DNA from: Atherix ibis
Taxonomy: Eukaryota; Arthropoda; Insecta; Diptera; Athericidae
NCBI GenBank assembly: GCA_958298945.1
Contig: OY282607.1
Coordinates: 51,499,020-51,563,019, forward strand
DNA length: 64,000 nucleotides
Reading direction: 5' to 3'
Positions 1-11,297 of this stretch are shown piece after piece (the first letter of the stretch is position 1; the number at the start of each line of letters is the position of its first letter). The position numbers and the translations under genes were made by a program. Below the pieces are notes generated by a model that saw only the letters and a list, made by a program, of their open reading frames with translations, did not search any database and was not told the DNA's origin.

Positions 1-450
1 TATACCGAAACAACAACTTTCTCGGTCTTCGGGTAATAATTATAGACCAATTTCACTTTTGACTTGTGTTTCCAAGATTCTGGAAAGATTCTTTTTTCCA
101 AATAGAACCAGTTTCTTGATAAGATCGAGTAGGCGGACTCTGACTAAGCGTCTGGAATCGTAAACTCTGCAGTCTGCTGCTGTCATTGCGATCCCGAAAG
201 TTACACCTTCTTCATCCAGCAGATTCCATAACAATCCTTACCATTATCCTTGGTGCAAATTCTGGTTGGTAGGAAATGTGAGATTAGACAAAATGAGGCA
301 ATCAGAGTAGCCAAACGCCCTACTGGACAGAAACACTTAATGACTACAAGAAAATGTTGTACATACGCAAAAGCATTCCCCGATTTTTTATTATTTAAAA
401 CCTCATTCAGTATTTATTTTTTTAATTCAAAAAGAACCGTACATTAATTC
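1..450 (+). mobile_element. Degraded LINE (non-LTR retrotransposon) fragment
   Basis: A short piece of a reverse-transcriptase ORF. Translation near positions 30-110 gives the conserved block NNYRPISLLTCVSKILERF, the same block as NNFRPISLLPCTTKILEKI in the larger LINE at 60.9 kb. Positions 250-345 (around LVGRKCEIRQNEAIRVAKRP) match the region downstream of the reverse transcriptase in that LINE, at about 61,716-61,810. The intervening catalytic part is missing, so this copy is internally deleted and frame-broken. It probably continues to the left of the window. Family assignment rests on protein motifs and on similarity to the other copy. Confidence 0.75.
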
Positions 451-2585
451 GGAGTCCAGTCTATTCAATTGGTTACTATAAAAATTATCGGAAAATGGAA
501 TATTTCAAGAGATGATTTTGGTATTTCATAGTATAACCTAGAAAATATTGGATCAATTTAAATAAGCGATAATGACCAGATATCAGCAAATGAAGAAACT
601 CTTCAGTAAACATTCAAATATGTTACATCCGAACTCAAAACTATTGAAAACTATTTTTTACTAAAACAAAATATTTTCAACTTTATTTATAGTTAGTAGT
701 TTTTATTTTTCCATTTTAAATATTTGACCTTTGTCAATTTCCGTTTGTATTTTTATATTTTCTTTTTTCTACAATATTTTTAATCAAAAAAAAAATATAT
801 ATATATCATGAAACAACAAAAAAAAACACAAAAACGTCAGTCGTCGTCGTCGATTTTATTTTATGCACAAAATATTCACGTTAGTTTCGTACACATTTTG
901 TTGACTGTGGCCAGGAGGGAACCAATCCGAAGCCGATCGATCATGATTTAGCTTTGAGCAGATATGTTTGAAATGTGGAGGAATAATTTTCCTTTGTGCC
1001 CTTGTGGAATAGAAACTAAAGTTGAAAACAAGACAAAAGGGGCAGATGATGGGCATTAGTCCAATTACAATTGATCTTCGCATCAACCCCAACCAGTGAA
1101 TATTTACTTCTAAATGTACGATCACAGGTAGCATAAACTAAAGAATTTCTACATGCATAAATGTGTGTATTCACTTCTTGGCTAACAAGTGTATGGATGG
1201 AGGTAGGGGAGCACCCAAAAGCGATATCAGACAACATTCAGTGACAAATGGCGCTTTCCAATCTATCGAGACAAACGCTCGTGTTTTTACCCAACGAATA
1301 CCTCGACGTAAATACCAGCGTCTAAATTTAGATCCACACGACAGAAAAGTCGACGCGGTAGCCATTGTGAATGTAAAGAAGCAAATTTTCGAGTGGAATG
1401 AGTTTCTGGGTTTCGCATACCCAAGCAGCTGTACAATTAAGCTGTGCACGCAACACAGCAACAAATCAGTTAGTCAGCAGTCAAGTAAAAATCGAATGAG
1501 TCGCTCACAAATTGATAAGCTCGCGCAGACGAAGTCCATCATTACACACAAAATGATTCAATAGATTGGGAAGCCTTTCCTACATATATTCGAGCGTCGG
1601 CTATCTGCCATAATTCATTCGAAGATACCCCGCCTCCCCCCTCCACGACCCATCCATTCACAACCAATCCAATGTCATATCCAATAAGAGGTATTCTCAT
1701 TTTCTATTCCGCTATTATTCACACTATTGTGCAAAAGTGGCGTATTGTGTGGTGATTATTTAATGGTCTCTCTGTAGTGTGGAGATTATTTAATGGCATC
1801 TGTTCATATACGACTGTGCGTTTATGTGTGTGTGTGTTTGTAGATTGTGTGGTCAAACGACGAGTGTAAGCTTATTATCGATAAAAACTGGTAACCAACG
1901 ACGGTGCACACGTCAGCACTACTAGCAACACTACTTGTCATGATGACGCAAACCTAACAAATCCAAATCAATTTGTGCAAAACTGACTCAACCTTTAGTA
2001 GCAATAGAAGAAGAAAAAAAGCTAAATATCGAAGTTTATCGCATTGCAAATCGTCGTTTAGGTTTGATTCGTTGACACATGATTTGAAATTTTTTCTATC
2101 AGATCATAAACAGTAACGGCCTGAACACAATTACGACTAGAACTAGTAACGATAACTAAATTGTGTAAAATCTTCACAATCTTATGCGTTGGCATGGGCG
2201 CATAATTGCGACGAACAACGAGAACGAGTCTAATTCTTCTTGCTCGTCGTTATTTCACTGTACGGTTATATGTGACAGCATAGTTCAAATTCAAATCAAA
2301 GGCAAGCTAAATGTGTTGTGTATAAAAAGGTTAAGTGAGCTTCAAATGAAAATTAAGCATAAAAAAAAAATGATAAACTGATCAGATTCTTCAACGATGT
2401 TAGCTTATCATTATTAGTGTTACTCGGAATTATGTTCTGAAAAAATTGCGAAAAATTATTTTATAATTTTTTTATCTAAAAAAAGGCAAAAAATTGTTCC
2501 ATTACAAATTTGAAACAGAATTCCTTATTCGAAGAATTTTCCTTCTTCTATTATTTGCAGTTTTTGTAAAAGTCCGTTATTTAAA
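451..2585. other. Spacer, no recognised gene
   Basis: A/T-rich DNA with a GT-rich microsatellite near 1,825-1,840. Positions 1,163-1,564 hold a 133-codon plus-strand open frame, with a shorter one on the opposite strand. Neither contains a motif I recognise and neither has a clear splice or start context, so I treat them as chance. Positions 900-1,650 and 1,800-2,250 are less A/T-rich than the surroundings and could be conserved non-coding or exonic DNA, but nothing shows this directly. Confidence 0.5.
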
Positions 2586-2587
2586 TA

Positions 2588-2823
2588 TTGGGTTGTTCGG
2601 AAAGTAATTTCGGTTTTTTAAATAAAAAATTAAAGAACATGTTCTTATAATGAATTAATATTTTATTCAATTAAATATTGTCCATTCTGATCTAATACCT
2701 TTTGCCATCTTTCTGGCTCATAAAATGTTTGTTCTTTGCTGGCAACAAACTGATCCAAGTTATTTTTGACGACCTCCTCATTTGAATTAAACGTTTAAAA
2801 AATTTACTTTCCGAGCAACCCAA
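2588..2823 (-). mobile_element. MITE derived from the TTGGGTTG mariner family
   Basis: A 236-bp element flanked by TA on both sides. It begins TTGGGTTGTTCGGAAAGTAA and ends with the matching inverted sequence (TTACTTTCCGAGCAACCCAA). The interior on the minus strand is the last 60 or so codons of a mariner transposase, including DQNGQYLIE, and matches the 3' end of the copy at 6,671-7,984. It is therefore an internal-deletion derivative that could only move with a transposase supplied elsewhere. Confidence 0.88.
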
Positions 2824-3089
2824 TAATATATCACGTTTCATCACTTATTATTGGCAATTTTTTTAAATCTAGAACATTTTTTTGGTATTTTATTTTAAAT
2901 TTATAATTTGGTAGGAATTGCAAAATTTTAAAAATTTCATTTTTAACTCTTTTAAAGATCAAAGTAAAAAATATCATCGTTCAATTAATATTAAAATGGC
3001 AAACTTTTTAAGAGAATAGATTTGAATTTAAAAAACACGAACTTATTTTGTTCATAGTGATAATTTGAATTGCTTCCTTTTGAAATGCA

Positions 3090-3501
3090 TATCGTCGTTG
3101 CTCGAGAATAGTGACACAAGTCAAAAAAATGAACTTTTCAGAGTAACTGTTTAAAAATTTGTTGTTTGGTTCATGGTTTTTTTATAGTCATGAATTTTAA
3201 AAACTTAAATTTTTTTTGTTCATGAACAAGTAGATTCACATTGCACCTGAGCAATAGAACAATGATGCTTTCTCGTTGAAAGTCGGAGCAGAACTAGAAT
3301 TATGTCGATCTTTGTGATTGCAGTTTCGCGACTTCGTCCTGGAGAAAGAACGACACAACTGCTTTCTAGCGTCTAATTATGGATATACAAATGTGTCGTT
3401 TTTTTCACATTAAAGTATAGAGATTTTGTTGACCATTTTTACAATAAAATCTAAAATGGCAATTTTTGACTTGTGTCACTATTCTTGAGCATCGACGATA
3501 T
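3090..3501. mobile_element. MITE-like element with 33-bp terminal inverted repeats
   Basis: The arm at 3,090-3,122 (TATCGTCGTTGCTCGAGAAT, continuing to AAGTC) is inverted at 3,468-3,501 with about three mismatches. The 345-bp interior has no open frame and is A/T-rich. Inverted arms of this length around a non-coding core suggest a short non-autonomous DNA transposon. I could not define a target-site duplication with confidence, and no other copy was seen in the window. Confidence 0.6.
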
Positions 3502-4789
3502 TTAAAAGTAATTTTGGATTTCCTGACTATGCTTTTTGCCTGTTTGATAAGACAAATGTTGTAAGGACTCGAAATGGCGCTGGATTAATTATGACCGGGT
3601 GTCACGGGAATTTTTATTTGTCAAATTAAATATAACTAAATTTTTATAAAACAACATATATTGTAGTTAGGAATTGGAGCATACATTTTATTCATTCCAA
3701 AATTGGATAGTTTTTCTAATCTACGAATTTCCAAATAATATATTTTCTTTTTTTTAAAAAAAAAAAACTACAGAAAATGTTTTCAGTTAGTTTTTTTCAT
3801 TGGAAAATTTACTATTTTTAAAGTTAGACACACTTTTATTTTAAAATATTTTTTTTTTAAATTTTGTATGATATACAATTTCAAAATTACCTAATTAATT
3901 TTTCGTATAGCCTAGTAGCTATTTTAACGTACCAAAATCATTCTATCATTTTTGAAACTTAAGAAACAGTTTTATATCGAGTAAATATTCTTTGCAATAA
4001 TTTTAACTCGTTTGAGTTAGACAGTATCGTCACAAGTAAATATTCATATTATTAATCATCATTGGAAATTACATAAAAAAGTTAATCGTAAAAATTTAAT
4101 AAAAAAATTATTGAAATTTTCTTCAATTTTACCACATTTTATTTTTGTAGAAATTTTTATATTATAAAAATGCTCAAATAAAAAGTTAACACTACCATTC
4201 AGAAAAGGTTTGCAAGTCATCTCTACAAATTAACATTAAACTGAAATAAGTCTCGATTAATATATAATTAATCTGGTAACACTGACAAAACAATAATTAC
4301 GTACGCAACGTGATGATGATCGCAACAATATAATCGTTTTCTGTATACAAACAGACACAAAAACACAGTCGCGTAGCACCCACTTCCGTATGCAAATTTT
4401 TTATTTTAATTATTATACGTATTTGTGTCGTATGCAAACAATGCACACATCATTCCGCGTATGCGTTCGTTTAAATGCGCTCAATAATTACCTCCTAAGT
4501 ATAAGTATAGTCACCATTACACTACTCATAGCCACAACCGTTCGCATGTTTCACAAAAATACATCAAACACAAAAACAATAAAATCAACAAAAAATGACG
4601 ATTATCAAATTTTCATAAACACTTCTTCATTTTGCTTCGTTTTTCTCATTCATTGATTGAACTTCGAAATTTTTCCGCTTTTTTGTTTTTGCCTTCTAAC
4701 CACTAACTTCATTTTATACTTATTTTATTCAGTTATATTCAAAACCGTTCAAATCTTTTGCCATTGCATAAAAAAATTCATAAATTCAA
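3502..4789. other. A/T-rich spacer
   Basis: Mostly homopolymeric A and T runs. The open frames at 4,390-4,974 are of low complexity and show no domain. I see no gene, repeat family or RNA here. Confidence 0.5.
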
Positions 4790-5345
4790 CAATAATAACA
4801 GCGACGACGGCTGCGGCCAAATTGACGAAAAATGCCAACGGCGCTAGCGATTCCAAAACACTGACTGCAAGCAACAGCATTTATGATTGCGAAAATCTAA
4901 AAGTAATTTGTGCAAAATATTCGCAACAAAAAAACGAAAACAAAAACAAACAAAAAACAATGAAACCCAAATAAAAGAGACGGAACACTTGAGAATGAAT
5001 ATAGCAGCATACAAACAAATAATAAAAAAAAGACACATTTATGTGTCGATGATGGAAGCGAATAAATATGTGAGAAAAGGAAAAAAATCGAATGGAATTG
5101 GAATAATATTCAATAGAGTCAACAACACTATTGATAAGAAGGCACCCATTAATCGCTAAAAAAAACCCCGCCCTCCTTCCCGAAACCGAGAAACACTTCA
5201 AATAATCGTTCTTCGTTTATGAAAATCAGTAACTTCGGTAGCTCTTCAGCGCGCGCTGGTCAATAATGCGACCGACAATCAGCATCACGCGCGGAAGGGT
5301 TTCTGCTTTGACTGTGCGACGTCTCAACATCATTTTTGACGATTT
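4790..5345. promoter_or_regulatory. Possible host 5' UTR or promoter block
   Basis: Positions 4,790-4,880 change abruptly to CAA/GCG-rich DNA. This is followed by A/purine-rich sequence to 5,160 and a GC-richer stretch at 5,160-5,340 containing GCGCGCGC-like runs. This composition is typical of fly 5' leaders and promoters, but no initiator, splice site or protein could be fixed. The strand is unknown. This is inference from composition only. Confidence 0.2.
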
Positions 5346-6668
5346 GAAACATTTTTTTTTTGATAATTCTAATACTTTAACGATTATCGATTATTGATCG
5401 TGAAAAAATGATTGGACGAGTATGTCGTCACAAAAATAGAAGAAAATTTCAAAAACTCTGTAATTTCAAAATAATCTTAGTGGTTTTTAACGCCATCTTT
5501 CAGTTAATGAATTAATGAAATGAATGAAATTTTTTTTAATTTTTAAAATGAATTAATTTACAAACAATTAAAAAAAAATTAAAAATCAGGATCAAAAAAC
5601 TTCTATGAAATATATAAAAATGTGACACTTTACTTCAAAAAAAAATAAAAGAGGAACAAATTCGCATACAAAAAAAATTATATTTAGAAAAATAATAATT
5701 TACGGAATAAATACAAAAAATATGGTATTGAGATTGGGGATAGGTTTAAATTTAAAAACATTCAGAAAATAAATGGAGAAAAGTAAAGTTTTGTGTTCAT
5801 TTTGATTAGAACTTTTTTAGAAAGATTTTTATAACGCTTCCAAAAAAAAATTATTTTTACTTTTTATTCGCATAATTCTCTGTTCTTTAATAATAACTGT
5901 TGAGGAAAAAATTATTTTGGTAAAAAAACACGAAACATAAATTTTTCCATCGTTTTTAATTATTTAAACGTGTAACTTGTTTTGTTGTTCTCTATTTCGT
6001 AGAAAGAAAAATTCGAGGAATTGTCTCCAAAAATCAAAGCGATCGGCGGGAAGTACTAGTCTTTTCTAGATACGCTTACACATGCTCTTGTATAAAATTA
6101 TATATTGCTTATGCTGCAAGGATATCTTTTTTATAGTAGCTTGTCTTGTGAGGATACCAAAATCTAATCGAAATTAAATTTGAAAAAAATGGCCTCACAG
6201 GATGCACGATTATCAACTCTGTAGAACTCACGTCATCATTATTATATCATTTGCACTGCAATATTAATTCTTAAGCGCAACGACAACTCAATTAAAGGCC
6301 ACTTCTGGGTTCGAATTTAGGACCGCTGCGAACTAGCCGCAAATGTTCTAGTGTCGCTTAGTCAGGGGGGGGGGGGATTACTTAAATCACCATTTCTTAT
6401 ATAATATACTAATTGAATATTATTTTAGTTAGGATTTTTTCGATTCAAAAGTCTTTGTATTGCGCAATTTCTAACTTCTTTTTTTAAGTGCTCTTTTTAA
6501 ACTACTTTCCAGAAAATGTTCTATTTTTTTTTTTAGAAAACTGAGTGCGTCAACATTAGGTCATCATGTGCATATAACCTATCAAAATGTTCCCTAGTAC
6601 TTGTCTTTAAGTTATTTTATACACAAATACACCAATACAATTTGAGAGTAATTTTCCAGTTACTTTAT
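5346..6668. other. A/T-rich spacer with a G12 run
   Basis: No gene recognised. A homopolymer of 12 G occupies 6,365-6,376, unusual in such A/T-rich DNA. Confidence 0.5.
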
Positions 6669-6670
6669 TA

Positions 6671-7984
6671 TTGGGTTTTCCGGAAATTAATTTCGTTGTT
6701 TCCCAACAGAGGACTTAATTGTATTTTTTCACAACCAACTTCACACTTAAGCCGCGTAATCATATGTATTTTGACAGCTGATATAGCAAAGCTTGCTTAT
6801 GAAAAAATTCGATTGATTTTGCGCAGTTGTTTTTGGTTAATACCCTTTTAAATATCGAAAGTGAAAAACTGCATTTTCGGCATATTTTACTTTTTTACTA
6901 TAGAAAAGATAAAAATGCTGTTCAAGCAAGAAAAAAATGATCTGATGTGTATGCAGAAGATGTGTTAGGTGAGCGCCAGTTCCAAAGCTGGTTTGCAAAA
7001 TTTCGATCCGGCAATTTTGATCTCGAAGCTGCACCACGGTCTGGGAGGCCGATGAACACACAATAAACGCATTAATTGATGCAAACCGGCGAATAACAAC
7101 TCGTGAGATCACTGAAAGATTAAATTTATCAAATTCGACCGTTCATGATTATTTAAAACGGCTAGGGTTACTCTAAAAGCTCGACATATGGGTTCCTCAT
7201 CTTCATATGGGGGAAAAAATTGTGCAGTCGCATTTGACGTTTGTGATTTGCTTCTCCAACGCCAAGAAAATGATCCAATTTTGAAGCGTATCATCACTGG
7301 GGACGTGAAATGGGTTGTCTGCAACAATGTTAAGCGCAAAAGATCCTGGAGTAGAAAAGATGAACCGGCTCAAAAGACTTCGAAGGCCAATATTCATAAA
7401 AAAAAAGGTTATGCTATCTGTTTGGTGGGATTTCAAAGCAATCGTTTATTCCTATCGAGCAACACAGCTTTTACCGAGCAACACAGCTTTTACCCAGCAA
7501 CACAACGATCAATTCTGAAGTGTACTGTCATTAGTTGGGCAAATTGAATGATTCACTTAAAGAAAAAAGCTAGAATTGATCAATAGGGAAGGTATAGTGT
7601 TCCAACAAGATAATGCGAAACCACTTACCAGTTTGACCACTCGGCAAAAGCTTTTAGAGCTTGGATGGGATATACTGTCACACCCAACATACTCTCCAGA
7701 CGTAGCACCTTCCGATTATCATTTGTTCCCTTCTCCGCAAAATTTTTTAGACGGTAAAACGTTTAATTGAAATAAGGAGCTCAAAAATCACTTGGATCAG
7801 TTTTCTGCCAGCAAAGAACAAAAATTTTATGAGAATGAAAGTATGCTACTACCAAAAAGATGGAAAAGGGTATTTGATCAGACTGGACAATATTTAATTG
7901 AAAAAAACATTAATTCACTATAAGAAAATCGTCTTTCATTTTTTTTTTTTTTTTTAAAACGAAATTACTTTCCGAATAACCCAA
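6671..7984 (+). mobile_element. Mariner element, complete ends, dead transposase
   Basis: 1,314 bp between TA dinucleotides. The left end is TTGGGTTTTCCGGAAATTAA and the right end is its near-complement (TTACTTTCCGAATAACCCAA). A transposase pseudogene runs from about 6,852 to the stop at 7,921-7,923. The N-terminal part shows GERQFQSWFAKFRSGNF followed by a PRSGRP-like stretch. A TGD motif (first catalytic Asp) lies near 7,300, QQDNA (second) near 7,605 and APSDYHLF (third) near 7,710; the last two are 34 residues apart as in DD34D mariners. The C terminus reads QTGQYLIE. Several frameshifts and stops break it. A roughly 19-bp unit (GAGCAACACAGCTTTTACC) is repeated at 7,456-7,500. The N-terminal part resembles the cecropia-like copy at 24 kb. 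Confidence 0.9.
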
Positions 7985-8043
7985 TACGAAACAGTGTCAA
8001 AATCATGGAAATAGTCTCCAAAAATCAATTCTTTTATTTTTTA

Positions 8044-8640
8044 CGAAAACTACGATAAATTTGGGTTGCTGCAAAAGCTGCGGGATAATCAACATCCATT
8101 TTTTCATTTATTCAATCCAGTCCTTGAAACAATTTTGGTACTTGTGAAGATGATGACACACTAGAAATTCGGGATTTAAAGCACTCAATAACTTCCTTAG
8201 GTAATGAAAAACATTACCGCCCATCTTATTTATGATATGAGAAAACAAATTACAATTAATCGCCTTCCTTTTAATAGAATTATTGCCATATTGTTTATTT
8301 TCACAACTTAAAATGCTTCGGGTCCTAACGCTTATCTTCTTTTTCAAAGACCAAAACAATCGACTGATGCTTAGTTTATGCTTTAAATTGCATAAGTTCA
8401 TATTAGCTTGGAGCAAATTTGAAACCTCTTCAAAATTTCATTAAGCCAATTACGGAAAGATATCCTTTTTGAGCCAAACTTTAATTATGTGGAATCGTCG
8501 AGCATATGTTTTTGTCTCAGTGCGCAAGGACAACTGAATTTCACGATTAGTCACATGTCTGTTCTTCTCAATCATTTCCTGCACATCATCGCTGTTCTTA
8601 GCTGCCACAAATGTAAGAGAACGGCAAGTATAGACTGAGC
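8044..8640 (-). mobile_element. Probable old mariner remnant
   Basis: Minus-strand translation of 8,456-8,640 gives DDVQEMIEKNRHVTNREIQL, which resembles the helix-turn-helix region of mariner transposases. Further along the same strand, 8,090-8,200 gives LSALNPEF and CFKDWIE, which resemble transposase C termini. Order and strand fit one internally deleted transposase. No terminal inverted repeats were found. A G14 run (8,684-8,697) lies just beyond it. Confidence 0.4.
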
Positions 8641-11297
8641 ACGTGCAATTCTCCATCAAAAGAATATACAAGTGTCATGGATTGGGGGGGGGGGGGGTCT
8701 TCACAATAACAGAGAGTTTTCAGACATTGCTCTTGTTGCAATAAACAGCTTTTAACGTTATAATATACCATCGCGCGATAATGCTTGTTTGTTAAGTTCA
8801 TTTTTCATTAATTTATTCAAAGTAAATTTCAAACTTAGAATAATAATATTGAATCAAATCATAATGATAGCGATGGTGTTGATACTCGTAATAATAGCAA
8901 ATAATGGCATTCCTCGACACTTTTTTGAATAAAAAAAATGCAAAATATTGTATGTACCAGATCCTATCGAAAAACTATAGGATCTGTTAGCTGATAAAAT
9001 CAAGCATATAAGGTGGATAAATCTACTCCTATCCGAAAATAACTATATTTAAGACTCCAAACACAATTGCGACTTGCGAACTTTAACTTCAATTTTAACC
9101 CATTCAAGAAATTGGTCAACTCAAAAAATTAAACTTAAATGCGATCCGATCCGTTTATTATTTATATATAATGCTTAATTTATGTTTAAAAGTTCAATAA
9201 ACACATTATTCTTCCATAAGAAACTACAATACATTAAAAATGTGAAAATTTTATTGACAATACTACGAATAAAAGATTGCACTTATGTAATTCGACAAGT
9301 GAACAGTAATTCGTTTTCAGTTGTGAGCACTTCCATAAGATTGTAACGGTTTTGAAAATGTTGACAGCGCTTTTGCAGTCAAGTGATCGCAATTGTGTCC
9401 GACGTATTAAAAAAATAAACTTGAATAAGAAAATTAAAATCTAAGAAAACCCGGATAACTTTCAATGATTCGTATGACAACTTCACCTCCTCGTGACTAA
9501 CCGGCAGGAATCGCCAAATGCAAATATCTGACGATGATGACGACAACGCAATTGAGGCGACTGTAGTAGCAATGCACCGAACCGGAGTAGCCAAATATTT
9601 ATCTAATATATGATTTCTCAGCTTTTTATTATTTGTTATTGGTCAGTGAGAATGCAACGGAGAGGGGAAAACCACTGACATTAATTAAGGATCGCACTGA
9701 ACCTACTAACAAGCCATCGTGTGATAGGTTGACTGTTATGCAGATACAGGCAGGCAAATCGTTACACTGACGATAATAGCAATACATGAGACAGCATTGC
9801 AGAAGCAACAGTTCCGTTTCAATGAATGTATGTAAATACAAGTATTGAACAGGCACAGACACGTAGTCGTACAGCTTCGTGCGTACATACAGTCTATTAA
9901 TGTATCGTCGTTGACTGTGAGTACATTTTTTTTCTATTTTCTCTCTTTTTGCTTATTCGTCATTTTTTTTTGGTCAAATATGATTTTTTTTTTATAAACG
10001 TACATTCGAATTTGTACACATTTTAATCCATACACGCATACATTGGCTGTCAATACTTGTCATATTATTTTTTTTTCCGTATATTTTGATCGTTGCTGTT
10101 GTGTTGTTTTCTTTTTCTTTTTTAGTAATATCATTTTGCAATATCATACGACACTCTTCGATAATCACTTAACCGAAATCGAAAGGTACAAAGGCCGAAA
10201 CAGAACGATTTCTTCTTTATTTTTCTTCTATTCATTTCGTAGCGGTGCGAAATTGAGTATTTAACTCTGTTGTTGGTATTATTATTATTATTATTATTAA
10301 ATTTTTGTTGTTGCGCTTTGCCTATTTTATCATTATTTCTTTTTTTCTTTTACGTAAATGAACGTCTATTGTTCGGCTATCATTGCCTATCAGATCGCCA
10401 ATCTACCCCACCATCCCTTTTTTTTTTAATCAAATACATGGATTACACAGTTGAAAAAAAAGAGAAAAACTCTTCGAACACTAACATATTCGGCACTGCG
10501 GTGTAATTTATGAAATCGTGCGCGGATTAAGTTGTTCGATCGGATAACATGCAATCATTATCCTCGTGATTCCGTCACTACAATCGCTGCAAACTACAAA
10601 GTTCAAAAGTTACATTTTGGTATTATTATTATTTGTATTCTCCCAAATTTTTCATTTATTTTTTACCATTTTCATTTTTTTTTCGGCTGCTGAAATATTC
10701 TCATTTATCACATGATAAGTATGTATGAATGTGTGTCATAATGGTAGTACAGATTAATTGCTGTTAACAGAGAAAAAATATTAGAAAAAATAATGAAAAT
10801 TAATCAATGAAAAGAGAGACAAACAAACGACAATAAAAAATTTTTTTTTTTTTTTTTGGTATGCAATATTTGGAATGGAATTTTGACCTTTTTCATTATA
10901 AAAAAAAAAGAAAATTTGATAAAAGATTGTACTTTCCCTTTTCATCTTTTCTTTTTCATTGCATAATTAATTGTCAAAAATACTGATATTATTTCGATGG
11001 GAATGTTGTTAACACAATATCTTTGTGTGTTGGAGAGTGAGAGGGAGTTCTACTGTTTTGTAATTGTTTATTTGTTCGCTATTCTGTTTTGTTAACTATT
11101 CATTTTAGAGAAGAGTAATAAGACAATTAGCTACTTAATTGAGGTAATTCAATATTTTCAAGGTCGATGGACTAAAACACATTTTTTCCATTTAGTATAT
11201 TATTATAAAAGAATAACATTTAGTAGGAAAAATTTGAATAGATTTAATGATGTCAGCAGTTTCTTATATCCTTATTAGGGAAGGAATAAGTATTTAA
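8641..11297. other. Spacer with simple repeats
   Basis: No recognisable gene. Contents include a G14 run (8,684-8,697), an (ATT)n microsatellite (about 10,278-10,299) and many poly-T tracts. The blocks at 9,370-9,900 and 10,500-10,600 are less A/T-rich and could be regulatory, but I see no specific signal. Confidence 0.5.

Noticed and set aside
1163..1564. 133-codon open frame on the plus strand
   Set aside because: No motif, a competing open frame on the other strand and no supporting context. It can arise by chance in 64 kb.
4390..4974. Two adjacent plus-strand open frames
   Set aside because: Low-complexity sequence in A/T-rich DNA; the second looks more like an A-rich 5' leader than protein.
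6365..8697. G12 and G14 runs (and C12 at 45,250) as quadruplex or regulatory sites
   Set aside because: Pure homopolymers of this kind are common in fly repeats and are also prone to sequencing error; no further signal supports function.
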